The position numbers and the translations under genes are program-made. Below the pieces are notes generated by a model. That model searched no databases. It was not told where the DNA came from and worked only from the letters and a program-made list of their open reading frames with translations. From positions 1 through 26,180 of the forward strand of contig JAWQRM010000224.1 in NCBI GenBank assembly GCA_033557675.1: 26,180 bases of DNA, in the 5' to 3' direction. Positions 8,525-16,920 of the stretch are shown here, piece by piece; positions within the stretch are counted from its first letter, which is position 1; each line of letters opens with the position of its first letter. Source of the stretch: Coptodactyla brooksi (taxonomy: Eukaryota; Arthropoda; Insecta; Coleoptera; Scarabaeidae).

Positions 8525-9413
8525 AGATGTGAAGAAGGCAGCAAAACTAATTTACAGCAAAACTTTGACTATTTTATTGTGTGCAAATATGGAACGCCAG
8601 AAAGAAGCTCCATTGATAATGAGAAGAAGTAATAATCCTCGTTGTTTTAAGAGTAATCATGTTGACAAATTACCCTTAATGGGTTTCTAACAAAAAGGCA
8701 TGGATGAGAAGATGGTTACACAAATTTGACAATAAAATGAAAAAAAAAACAGAATAGTATCATTCGAAAACGTTCACGTCTTCCTGCTGCCAAACATTAC
8801 TTCGCATTGTCAGCCGTTGGATTAAGAAATAATTCAGAATTTCACATTGATTTACCGAAATTTTTTGATTAAAAGACTTCTAACGTTCATTGACAGTGAA
8901 TGTGATTTTGAAAATTCTGAAAAAAAACAAATTTTGCCAATGCACTATTATGGATTACAGCTGCTTGGAAAAAGGTATCTCCTGATATAGTTAAGAAATG
9001 TTTTTCCAAGGCTGGATTCTCTGATGTTTTCCAAGAAGATACGATGTTTGATGAAGAATGCGAAATAACCCTTGCTTAACTCTTTCCGACAGTTCGCAAC
9101 GAAATTGTGGGTTTAGAGGAATATACTTCTGTTGATCACAGAAATTGTTGAAAAATTGAGTAATAATGATGAAGAACATAACTCTGATAATAGGGATGTC
9201 GACGAATGTGAAACTCCAAAATCTATTATATCTAGTATGAGCGAAGTGTGCAAAATTAACAAAGACATACAGAATTATTTATTGTGTAATAACAATGGTG
9301 AAATTTGTATGGGTGTTTCTCGAATCTTACTTACATGTGACGCTGAAGTTTCTAAATCGAAGCTAAACAATTTAAAGCAAACAGAGATTGAAACATACAT
9401 TAAAAAAGTTTAA
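8525..9413 (+). pseudogene. Tigger/jerky-type (DDE_1) transposase, C-terminal half, dead
   Basis: Seen: DVKKAAKLIYSKTLTILLCANM, beta-strand region after the first Asp; EAPLIM, NNPRCFKSNHVDKLPL; a frame change; KKAWMRRWLHKFDNKMKKK; then VFLLPNITSHCQPLD (third Asp kept, the following Gln codon now a stop); EIIQNF, YRNFLIKRLLTFID, ECDFENSEKKQI; frame changes; WITAAWKKVSPDIVKKCFSK and AGFSDVFQED; and a 93-codon acidic tail with TEIETYIKKV ending at 9413. The LLFLDNCPAH block with the second Asp is absent, as are the CENP-B-type DNA-binding domains and the first Asp. The 3' UTR runs to the TIR. Family: Tc1/mariner superfamily, pogo branch. Confidence 0.85.
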
Positions 9414-9419
9414 CAAATT

Positions 9420-9660
9420 GTTTTTTCGTAGGAATATGTTGTAATAATATGTATAAATAATGAACAGATGTATTATCTATTATATGTATACGTATCTATA
9501 ATATGTATATATATACATATGTATTATCTATAATAGGTATTTAGTCTATGTGTTGTATTACATACATTAAAATAGTTTTAGTTTTTTGTATACATATGTG
9601 TATTTATATAATATATACTTTAATTAATAAAATAAAGAAAAAATCTTAAAAACCAATTAT
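9420..9660. repeat. TA/TATG-rich low-complexity tract inside the Tigger 3' UTR
   Basis: Repeated 'tatgtata', 'atctataa' and 'acatatgta' units, with a self-complementary centre near 9500-9520. Confidence 0.65.
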
Positions 9661-9735
9661 GTATTTTATTTGTAAGACGAGAAACCTGCCAATTACGACA
9701 ACATTTATATAATGACCAATACTTTTTCTTTTCTT

Positions 9736-9762
9736 GGTGGCCATTAGTGACAGGTTTTACTG
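9736..9762 (-). repeat. Right TIR of the Tigger element
   Basis: Complement begins CAGTAAAACCTGTCACTAAT; ends at 9762 before TA. Confidence 0.8.
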
Positions 9763-9764
9763 TA

Positions 9765-10189
9765 TTTTATTTTATTTTCTCAAGAACAGGCCACAGTACA
9801 AAAAAAAACTTATCTGATTTGCAATTATTTATAACATCTTCATTTTTAATCATTTATTCAATTGTTATTTCGTAAATTCTTAACTATACTTTAGTTTTTA
9901 ATGCAGTTTTAATTTCGTAGTTTCCAATTACGGGCAATCATTTATGTAAATATCATTTCTTTCACTCACTTGCATTTTAAAAACAAATTAATCGATTTCG
10001 TGACTACTCTATATTTATTTAAGTTTACAGCAAAGGCTAATGTCCCCAGGTTTTGCGTAAAAAGAATCGCCAATATGCTGCAAGTCATCACCATTTTTCA
10101 TACATGTCATTAATATATTTTAATAGTCCCACTGAATAATGATTTACATCGGAGTTAAGGGATTAGACTATTCCTAAAATTAAGTTTAC
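9765..10189. other. No gene seen; AT-rich spacer
   Basis: No recognisable coding, repeat-end or RNA signal. Confidence 0.5.
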
Positions 10190-10254
10190 TATAGTTGAGG
10201 GTTTGAAACCTTTGGCTTTGTAACAAAGTAAAAACGAAGTCACCACTACGCCAA
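10190..10254 (-). ncRNA. tRNA-like module following hammerhead copy B
   Basis: The minus strand reads TTTTGGCGTAGTGGTGAC (A-box-like, TGGCGTAGTGG) and, about 30 nt on, GGTTTCAAACCC (10199-10210, B-box-like with one extra T). It aligns end to end with the module at 23121-23183. It starts 25 nt after the GAAAC box of the adjacent hammerhead-like core. The fold is too decayed to be a working tRNA; a pol III-derived promoter module is the likely origin. Confidence 0.5.
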
Positions 10255-10358
10255 AATTTGAAGAGAGGATGGACGACTCATGTTTCGCTGACCAAGTTAG
10301 CATCACCAGGAGCGATGAAAGACTCTTTCATCGTTCTTAATGGTGACTTCGTTTTTAC
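10228..10358. repeat. 17-bp perfect inverted repeat enclosing the hammerhead-like unit
   Basis: GTAAAAACGAAGTCACC at 10228-10244 is the exact complement of 10342-10358. The left arm is part of the tRNA-like module; the right arm is a second, inverted copy beyond the hammerhead. A local inverted duplication or template switch would explain it. Confidence 0.9.
10270..10336 (-). ncRNA. Hammerhead-ribozyme-like core, copy B (degraded)
   Basis: Minus strand, in order: a 13-bp hairpin with a 1-nt loop and one mismatch (10336-10310); CTGGTGA (CUGANGA with A6 changed to G, 10309-10303); T; GCTAAC-TTG-GTCAGC (stem II, 10301-10287, 5 pairs plus one C-A mismatch); GAAAC (10286-10282); ATGA; GTC. Stem III would be a minimal two pairs with an ATGA loop. 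Stem I using the sequence after GTC does not pair well. The A6 change should abolish cleavage. The upstream hairpin uses the same TCTTTCATC half-site as copy A. Confidence 0.45.
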
Positions 10359-10390
10359 ATAGTTTAGTATAGTAATTTCCTTAGAACACC

Positions 10391-10512
10391 GCATAGCTTA
10401 GGTGGTAAGAGTATCTATCATGAAAACGGAGGTCGCAAGTTCGAATGCTGCTCAGAGGTCAATTATTTTCTTCTTTAATAAAAAGCAATTAATTACTTCA
10501 TTTCATATCTGG
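10391..10512 (+). repeat. tRNA-derived SINE, copy 1
   Basis: The tRNA-like head has A box TAGCTTAGGTGG (10394-10405) and B box AGTTCGAATGC (10438-10448), the latter close to GGTTCGANTCC. It is followed by a family body: GAGGTCAATTATTTTCTT, TTTAATAAAAAGCAATTAAT and ACTTCATTTCATATCTGG. The body aligns with copies at 15603-15712 (minus) and 22554-22650 (plus), which supports a dispersed SINE rather than a single decayed tRNA gene. Transcription by RNA polymerase III from the internal A and B boxes is expected for such elements. Confidence 0.75.
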
Positions 10513-10732
10513 ACAAGATGTCCACAGAATAACAACATTCACATCAAACTTCGTTATTTCTCTTTTTTAGCATTCTATACTGGAGCCTTTATGGACATAC
10601 ATAACAAACATACACACTTCCTCGGTAATAAAAGGTGCTATAAAACAAAGCCGCATTATTATAAATATAGTAAAAATATTCTTGAAAATATCCATAGTTA
10701 AATAACTTTTAATAGTATAATCTCCATATATA

Positions 10733-10773
10733 TTCTCCAATCTATTTAATATTTTATTAAATAGATTGGAGAA
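10733..10773. repeat. 19-bp perfect inverted repeat, 3-nt loop
   Basis: The left arm starts TTCTCCAATCTATTTA (10733-10751), the loop is TTT, and the right arm is its exact complement (10755-10773). It overlaps a minus-strand frame of 84 codons that has no family signature and is not called. Confidence 0.92.
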
Positions 10774-11435
10774 CGTGTCCCAAGAAGATGCAAATGACAC
10801 ACAGGTTAACAAGTTATTCATTGGAAAGTGAATAACTGATATTTACGTAAATTTCAATAAGATATTGTAGGATATTTATTATTTTTCGGGATTATCAATA
10901 TGACGACAAAAACTTTTTTCTATACACATTCTCAAAAAAGAGTATCGTTGACATAATAAGAGAGTTAATGAAACGAAAAACACTCTCGAGACGAGGGAAT
11001 TCATTTCTTGTTCCCGAGTAGTGATTACTGAATTATATTTCTATTCCCAAGTCGCGAAAGACTGCCAAGTAAGGTTGAATTGATCCCAAACGAATTAATT
11101 AATTTACTCACTTGGTACATTTTTAATTGCCTGGTTTTACCGTTAAAATGGCATGTTAATCTAGAACTGCAGATGATTAAATACAATCAACACGTGGAAT
11201 ATACATACTCAGATACGCGTTAAATACTGCGAAAGGGTTTCCATGATACCGAAAAATTACATTTAGCATGATAATATTCAAAAAAGCTGATCCTAGAAGC
11301 CACAAAGGAATATATTGAAATCCTTTTCGGAAAAAAAATATTCGAAAGTATAGTACTCTTTCGAATAAAGGTTGAAAGGGTTTGTAGAACGCCTTTTGCG
11401 CGTTTTATCCCTATAGAAACAATATAATAGAGGGG
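10774..11435. other. No gene supported
   Basis: AT-rich. Minus-strand open stretches at 11220-11468 run on from the broken transposase but show no transposase C-terminus, so the sequence left of 11436 is probably unrelated DNA joined to it. Confidence 0.45.
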
Positions 11436-12313
11436 ATCCCCCCCAGATCCGGGGATCTGGGGGGCCAATTTTGAAATCTATTTCTTCCAATGTTCCAACT
11501 TCTGTTTTGGAAGTTGGCATTTAAAAACTGCCGAACCTCGCGATGATAATGAGGCGGAGCTCCATCCAATTGAAGCCACATGGTTGTCCTAATGTTTAAA
11601 GCGAGTTCTTCTAATAATACTGGAAGTTGGTTTAAAAGAAACTCGAGGGACATCATATCATTTAAAGGTACTTCAAAAAAGTGGGGTCCAATTAAATATT
11701 GGCTCAGTATTTCACCTCACACATTAACGGACCACCTATTTTGATTTCTCATGGCTCTGTATTCATGCGAATTCGAATCAGGATAGTAATGAAAGTTGTG
11801 TCTATTCACGAGACCGTTGTTATGAATAACAATACATAACACATTATCAAAAAAGTTTTCATTTTCTGCCACGTTATCTAACACCCACATGAAAAATTAA
11901 GTTTGATTATCAAAACCATTTCCGTAAAGTTCGTGGCAAATCTGGATTTTATAAGGATGAAATCTGTATTTTTTAAGAATTCTTGAAATACTTGCTTTGC
12001 TAATATTAGTATTTTCGGATATCTGATTTTGACTAATATTGGGATTTTCGATATCTGAACCAACTGCTGTAAAAAGATTTTCTTCATCTTTAGTGACAGG
12101 TTTTCTTGCAATGGGTTTCTTATAACTGACATTTCCACTTTCCTGAAACTGGTTTAATAATCTATCAAAAACGACTGGCTTAACTACTTAACTACTGTGA
12201 TTTCCTTCGGGAAATCTTTAAGCATAAACTCGAGCAGCCAATAAACAATTTTTATGACATCCTCCAAGGGTGAAAATCATATCAATACACTCTTCTTTTG
12301 GGTAAATCTTCAT
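11436..12313 (-). pseudogene. IS630/Tc1/mariner-like transposase, nearly full but dead
   Basis: The start ATG at 12313 gives MKIYPKEECIDMIFTLGGCH, then KNCLLAARVYA (N-terminal helix-turn-helix), a stop, RFPEG, a second stop, VVFDRLLNQFQESGNVSYKK, PIARKPVTKDEENLFTAV, NPNISQNQISENTNISKASI, SRILKKYRFHPYKIQICHEL, FFMWVLDNVAENENFF, then VLCIVIHNNG where the family has the first Asp (S-D-E-S). It continues HEYRAMRNQNRWSVNV, a Trp-to-stop, GPHFFEVPLN, FLLNQLPVLLEELALNIRTT, MWLQLDGAPPHY (second Asp kept) and REVRQFLNANFQNR, and ends WPPRSPDL at about 11440. There a GC-rich palindrome interrupts the TPLD block with the third Asp. The start is chosen because the family N-terminus aligns from this Met. 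Confidence 0.88.
11439..11464. repeat. GC-rich palindrome at the transposase breakpoint
   Basis: CCCCCCAGATCC, a GG centre, then GGATCTGGGGGG: 12-bp arms with a 2-nt spacer. Half of it encodes the P-R-S-P-D motif on the minus strand, so the palindrome seems to arise from inverted duplication of the motif at the break. It stands out by base composition from its AT-rich surroundings. Confidence 0.9.
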
Positions 12314-12319
12314 GTTGAC

Positions 12320-13660
12320 TGAGCAACACTACAACAATATTCAAATAATCAGGATTTAAACGCCTACAATTCCACAAAATGATACCACTCTAGGAAAAAC
12401 ACTTTGCAGACTAAAGTGACAGGCGAAATGAATTATCTGACATTTTTAAATACTATAGGTAACTAGATACGTTTGAACTTTTATTTAAAAAATACCAAAT
12501 GTTACAAAAAAACGATTATTTGGCATATTCTGTAAAAACGGGGGAGTTGGAAACTTATTGTTAGCTATGAATACCCTGATACCATTCGATAGGTAATTAA
12601 AGATTACATTTCCTGGCAAGTAAAAAAATATGGCGTTTTATTAGTTTATTATAATTGGGATAAAAATACTATCTATTGTTACACTTCACTACAAATTTTG
12701 CTTACATAACTTAAATACTCCTTAACTATTTGAAACATGAAAATTAAGTTAGATTTTGATAACACTCAAATTATTTAAAAAACCTTAAGGTTTACGTATT
12801 ATAAACTTTATTGAAATATACACTTATTTTGATCGGAGAATCCAAAAATATAATAATAAATAGTATAATAAACACATATATCCCAAAAGTGAAACTTTTT
12901 AGAAGTCACGTATTTTGGCAACAATATTCCGTGCCGTATAGCGTAAATAACCCAGTATATACCATGCTTTACGAAAGCATGGTCACGAAAGCACAGTTAA
13001 ACGTAAACGACATATCCAAAAACTATAAACAGTACACTATAAACAGTTACCCACATCTGCGTTAGTGAATTATGGATTCTTAATGATAGATTAAAGTCAA
13101 AACTTCAAGCTGGCTCGATATGCAACATTTAAGAATAATAGAGGACGTTATCAAACAACACCGAATAGGAAATGACCAAATATAAACGAAAGCCTGGATA
13201 CCGTCTTTTCTGTGAACGATAACATACTACCAAGAATACTATGCAACATTAAAGCTATTAAAAAAGAGAAAGGGCTAGGCCTACAAAAGTGTCTACAAGA
13301 ATATATATGATAATATCTCAGAAAGAGAATGTGCTACACTAATAATACGGTAAATATTAAATATATTAATGTATTTATTCCCACACTTAATGATATTACT
13401 TAAAAAAGAAGTCTGTTAATAGTTCGGCACACCCGCTTAAGTTTCTTAGTTCGGCAGTTCCCGTAAGCTGTTTTGAATGATCGACAAACTTGGGTCTTAC
13501 TTATTGTTAGTCTAAAAGTTGTAAATATGGTATGCATCTATCTTTTGATTTAAAAATGATTTAACCTAACTTCAACATTTATCGAATTTCGCCCTTCAAC
13601 GTAAAGACCTTCCAAATCTTAAAAGATAAAATAAAATTTTTAAATAGCGAATAAACGACT
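12320..13660. other. No gene supported; possible transposon UTR plus unrecognised DNA
   Basis: 12320-12480 may be the 5' UTR of the transposase to its left, but no TIR was identified. A plus-strand frame of 84 codons (12811-13065) contains a 10-bp hairpin (ACCATGCTTT, ACG, AAAGCATGGT at 12961-12983) and matches no family known to me. TAGTTCGGCA appears twice about 30 bp apart near 13420-13455. Confidence 0.4.
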
Positions 13661-13664
13661 CAAT

Positions 13665-13701
13665 AAAGACAACGTAAATCAATTTGATTTATGTTGTCTT
13701 T
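13665..13701. repeat. 18-bp inverted repeat, 1-nt spacer, one mismatch
   Basis: The left arm AAAGACAACGTAAATCAA (13665-13682) faces its complement at 13684-13701 with a single G/A difference. Confidence 0.9.
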
Positions 13702-14759
13702 GAATAAGAATATATAAGCAACAATTTAAGACACTTTCCAAGTTATTCAAACTGCAAGGAAAAACGTATGGTATGATCTGTGTATAACATAGACACCTCC
13801 ACAGGGGAATTGAAGAAAGCAACTAAAAATGCGCATCCAGTAACGTACAGTTTACTCAAAATTACTTGATGTATGTGGACCTTTGAAAAAGTACAAAATG
13901 AAACCAAAATCATTGAAACTTCTTTCTAGCTTTTCGGTGCAGAGTAGGAATACATGACATTTTTAATCTGCACAGTTATCCATTTTTGAGATGATGTAGG
14001 ACCAAGACCAAAAATATGATACGTCCTAAGGGTCACTATATCATACAGTGATGGAAAGTTGCGATTGAAAGTAATGAAATGGGGTCATATTTTTGTAAAG
14101 ATCCCACCAAAAACATTACAATAACCTCTGAGTATTTTGTTGATTTGCCCTTATTCTACAAAAATATTCAAGACGGTTGTATTGAAATCAGAAAACTCAA
14201 TTTTTCACTACCAAGATTGGAATATTCTACGATATTAAATTTTATCACGTGGAGTTCTATAAAAATATTGTGTATCTATCACGGTCTCATACAGACAAGA
14301 AATTTGAAAAAAGTTACAGCCGCAGTATAAATATTATTAATAAACCTTTACAAATTTCTAAATAAATTTGAGTTATTATTATTGGCGAACAGTACGATAA
14401 ATAATAACTGGCAAACGGAGTACCTATTTCGAATTCACAATGAAATTTCAGCGTACAAATTACAATTCCCTACATATCCATTACTAATTTTTATATAGTG
14501 TTCATAAAGTGAAGTACAAAACCATAAAACATATGAAAGTGTGACCAATTCGTGATTTATTAACACTACGTGTTATAACTTTGCCAGCAGTGTATCCTTT
14601 ATATCAAATCATCCGCGCAATGTATCATAAATCAATCGGAAATACTACGTGTAAAACAACGTTGAAATGAATTTAATTATATCCATTATTTTTTCAATGC
14701 TCTTTATGTTTGCCAACAGATGCATATTTCATTTGTAATGATGTATTCTGGTCATTGCA
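13702..14759. other. No gene supported
   Basis: The short stretch around 13785-13865 reads TSTGELKKATKNAHPVTYSL in one frame and looks protein-like, but it is too short to place. An open frame of 83 codons at 14079-14330 has no recognisable motif. The remainder is AT-rich. Confidence 0.35.
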
Positions 14760-15110
14760 GTCACCGGTATGACGTAAACCTCGAAATTGACAGAATAACG
14801 AATACACTTTAATTACTTCTCTTTGGTGTAATAATTCGAAACAAACAAATAAATTAAGCAATCAGAACCGCATCACGCTCATTTTTTGATTCGATGCAAA
14901 ATTTATTGCGTCAGATCCTTTAAATTATATCACTCGTGGAATGGTGTAATAAATTGAACTAACAAAATTTGCCACTGACACAGATTTCCTGCAGCAGACC
15001 GTAATTAATGCATTAATGGTTTTGTAATTGCCGTTCGTCAATTTTGCGTAATCAATTACAAATATTGTTAGACTCGCTACGAATCATCGATACACTACAG
15101 GATATAACGA
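14760..15110. promoter_or_regulatory. Candidate conserved non-coding element with homeodomain-type sites
   Basis: TE-free block with many TAAT/ATTA cores. The densest part (15001-15060) has 'gtaattaatgcattaat', 'tttgtaattgccg' and 'gcgtaatcaattac': at least five TAAT/ATTA cores in 60 bp plus an ATGCATTAAT POU-like string. Such clustering is typical of developmental enhancers but also arises by chance in AT-rich DNA. The call is speculative; conservation is needed to support it. Confidence 0.2.
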
Positions 15111-15219
15111 GCACTCTATTTCTAGTTCATTGTGAATGAATAAAGGTTTCCTTTATTTAATTCAATTATACCCATCATCCCCTTCACGCTACAAGAAACA
15201 TTAAAATATGATTACTTCA

Positions 15220-15270
15220 AGAGCGAGAGAGAAGGAGATGGAAAGGGAGAGGGAGAGAGAGAGAGAGAAA
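15220..15270. repeat. (GA)n-rich purine tract
   Basis: Degenerate GAGAGA/GGGAGA run. GA runs can bind GAGA-type factors in insects, but nothing else here suggests a promoter. Confidence 0.88.
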
Positions 15271-15282
15271 ATTTATTAGCGG

Positions 15283-15558
15283 TTAGATATTTGTGATATA
15301 GAAGTTGCCGCAAATGCTATGTGCAAATTTTAGATTCCAAGATCTGGAACCTGAAAGAGAAGCTATTGAAACTGATGTTTGTGAATTTGTTACAGTCAGT
15401 GAATCTGGCTCGTGTACGTAAATTTCTGATGAAGTTGTTATGAATAAAAGGAAAGTAAGGAACATTTTAAAACGCCCTACTTTGCCCTGTTTTAAACTGA
15501 GAACTGCAGACGAGATTTTTTCAGGTGGACGATAACATGAAGAATTTTGTAAAACCAT
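15283..15558. other. Unassigned open stretch, coding strand unclear
   Basis: The minus strand is open for 91 codons. The plus strand over the same DNA reads FRFQDLEPEREAIETDVCEF then VTVSESGSC, one stop, and VMNKRKVRNILKRPTLPCFK, which looks at least as protein-like. No family was recognised on either strand. A decayed transposon or host pseudogene is possible. Confidence 0.25.
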
Positions 15559-15575
15559 GATAGAAAGAGCATCTA

Positions 15576-15597
15576 ATTTCTTAGAATTCTAAGAAAT
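15576..15597. repeat. Perfect 22-bp palindrome, no spacer
   Basis: The half-site ATTTCTTAGAA is mirrored exactly around an EcoRI-like GAATTC centre. It lies 6 bp from the tail of SINE copy 2. Confidence 0.9.
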
Positions 15598-15602
15598 GTG
15601 CG

Positions 15603-15712
15603 CTATTTTACTTTTTATTAAAACAAGGAAATATATTGACCTCCGAGCAGGATTCGAACATACGACCTTCTGCTTTTATGGTGGATGAATGCAGATATCT
15701 TTTGAGCAATGA
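15603..15712 (-). repeat. tRNA-derived SINE, copy 2
   Basis: Minus strand: a weak A-box region ATTGCTCAAAAGATATCTGC (about 15690-15710), ACCATAAAAGCAGAAGGTCG, then B box TGTTCGAATCC (15650-15660). It is followed by TGCTCGGAGGTCAATATA and TTTCCTTGTTTTAATAAAAA. The body matches copies 1 and 3; ACCATAAAAGCAGAAGGT is nearly identical to copy 3. The tail stops earlier than in the other copies. Confidence 0.75.
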
Positions 15713-15714
15713 AA

Positions 15715-15804
15715 GCCATCTGTCGTCGAGCAGTTATTTTGCAGTTTTGGAGTTATTGTTTAACTTTGTCAAAGTTAAATTATTGTTTTTGGTGATCAGA
15801 TGGC
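15715..15804. repeat. Fold-back unit: 8-bp terminal and 10-bp central inverted repeats
   Basis: GCCATCTG (15715-15722) faces CAGATGGC (15797-15804). Inside, TTTAACTTTG-T-CAAAGTTAAA (15759-15779) is a perfect inverted repeat. It directly abuts the head of SINE copy 2. It could be a small MITE-like insertion, but no target duplication is seen. Confidence 0.5.
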
Positions 15805-15809
15805 ATATT

Positions 15810-16249
15810 ACTACCACCTCACGTTATTTATAAAAGTGAATACTTACACCCGGAAGAACGCCTTCTAGATTAACTAGATGTTGAGGTAAACTCTGTTGCA
15901 TAAGAACATGCAGATTTAATTGGATGTGATATGGATGGATGCACGCGAACACATTTCAGAATTAGTTTAGCAGGTGTTTAAATAAACGTAATATATTAAC
16001 CAGTATCATCTACAGATTACAAAATAAATAAACGTTGAGGTATTCCTTAAGCAGTTGTCTCAGTTCTAAAACGTGATTTGGAGAAAATGGACGAAGTGGA
16101 AACCGAATAAGAAATATGATAAATATACTTATATGTATTCCTTTTCTTCCTTGCTTCGTCTTGTACACGATATTTCTTGTACTTTCACTGAAGAGCACAT
16201 TTTTCAAACTTTTAAATAGACTTTAAAAATAGCAAAAGCTGAAACATGT
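15810..16249. other. No gene seen
   Basis: AT-rich; the 65-codon minus-strand frame at 16010-16207 shows no recognisable motif. Confidence 0.45.
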
Positions 16250-16301
16250 CTACAGGGCAATGGTTCCCTGTAGACTTCTGTAAGGTTTACAGGGAGCCAT
16301 T
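16250..16301. repeat. Nested inverted repeats (CTACAGGG / AATGG..CCCTGTA)
   Basis: CTACAGGG (16250-16257) pairs with CCCTGTAG (16266-16273). AATGGTTCCCTGTA (16259-16272) pairs with 16288-16301 at 13 of 14 positions. The two pairings are mutually exclusive, giving alternative hairpins. Confidence 0.8.
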
Positions 16302-16468
16302 ATGGTCGCCGTGGACAAATTAGACGACGACGAACCGGCTTGGATGGTTCCAGGTAACCGTCATCGATGAGACTGGGGTGGCCAGGTTGGAGGGGACAGC
16401 TGCTAAACTCAAACCAGGGTGTGAAGCCAGCTTCAAATTAGCTAGGAGGATGAATGTTCCTCAACCCA
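16302..16468 (+). pseudogene. Protein-like remnant, family unknown
   Basis: From about 16302, MVAVDKLDDDEPAWMVPGNR reads without stops. One frameshift later VTVIDETGVARLEGTAAKLK and PGCEASFKLARRMNVPQPNI follow, then a stop. Codon use is GC-richer than the surroundings and the residue mix is strongly protein-like, so this was once coding. It lies just before a LINE C-terminus and could be that element's ORF1 or a piece of another gene. I do not recognise the family. Confidence 0.4.
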
Positions 16469-16469
16469 A

Positions 16470-16697
16470 CATTAGGTAATAAAAAAATACAAAGTATGTA
16501 CTATGTGCCTGCCCAGCATTGGGAAGAATAAGACTCCAGGTCTTCGGATACATCCAATTGAGCCTAACTGACCTTGGTAAGGCATCACCTCCAGATATAT
16601 TCAGTTATCTACAGAGAGCAGGATTGGAAGGTGAGTCATAATATAGGTGTGAACCACAAAAGGTCGCGGTGGAGGGCTGCATAAGTTCACTCACGTT
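16470..16697 (+). pseudogene. RNase-H-type LINE, C-terminal end of ORF2 and 3' UTR
   Basis: The frame reads NTKYVLCACPALGRIRLQ, VFGYIQLSLTDLGKASPPDI, then FSYLQRAGLEGES-stop at about 16635. This matches the C-terminal zinc-binding C-x-C-P-A-L block and closing helix of I/R1-type non-LTR retrotransposons, which often follows an RNase H domain. Everything upstream is missing, as usual for 5'-truncated LINE copies. The 3' UTR (to about 16697) includes 'ccacaaaaggtcgcggtgga' and ends in a CCTAA tail. Confidence 0.72.
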
Positions 16698-16713
16698 TAA
16701 ACCTAACCTAACC
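16698..16713. repeat. Short (CCTAA)n tail
   Basis: AACCTAACCTAACC, about 2.5 units of CCTAA, sits between the LINE 3' UTR and the truncated mariner. CCTAA is the complement of the insect telomere unit TTAGG, but short runs also occur as LINE tails. Confidence 0.7.
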
Positions 16714-16918
16714 TTATGAGGATACCAAAAAATGGACCGATTTGGGGATAGCCTCAAAAGACGAATTGCTTTTCGACCCGAAAATAGTATGCTGCCAGAA
16801 AGACGGGAAAAAGTAGTGATTAGCAATGGAGAATACTTTGCATAAAATACATGGCATCTTTCACAATAAAAGCTCCAATTTCCACGAAGAATGCTTTAAA
16901 GCTTACTTGTACTCCTAA
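16714..16918 (+). pseudogene. 5'-truncated mauritiana-type mariner, C-terminus plus right TIR
   Basis: YEDTKKWTDLGIASKDELLF matches the mariner C-terminal block seen at 4336-4410. After a frameshift, NSMLPERREKVVISNGEYF leads to a stop at 16843-16845. The right TIR reads CTTACTTGTACTCCTAA (to 16918), alignable with the complement-type end of the element at 3552-4553, and is followed by TA at 16919-16920. The left 80 percent is missing, cut precisely at the CCTAA tail. The codon at the former Trp of the W-E-K-V-V motif is Arg. Confidence 0.85.
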
Positions 16919-16920
16919 TA

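Larger units (their letters stand above)
8317..9762 (+). mobile_element. pogo/Tigger DNA transposon with both TIRs and TA duplication
   Basis: Element of 1446 bp. The right end reads 'ggccattagtgacaggtttt' then ACTG at 9762; its complement starts CAGTAAAACCTGTCACTAAT. The left end (8317-8343) matches that complement at about 20 of 27 positions, including AAAACC and ATGGCCACC. TA flanks both ends (8315-8316, 9763-9764). Intact relatives are 2-3 kb, so more than a third is missing, mainly the transposase N-terminal half. Confidence 0.82.

Noticed and set aside
10567..10821. 84-codon minus-strand gene
   Set aside because: Runs through the 19-bp hairpin and SINE-adjacent DNA; no family signature.
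12811..13065. 84-codon plus-strand gene
   Set aside because: Stays open but lacks any motif, and includes a short hairpin; nothing supports coding.
16698..16713. Telomere (TTAGG)n array
   Set aside because: Only about 2.5 units; better treated as a LINE tail or chance. No other TTAGG/CCTAA array was seen.
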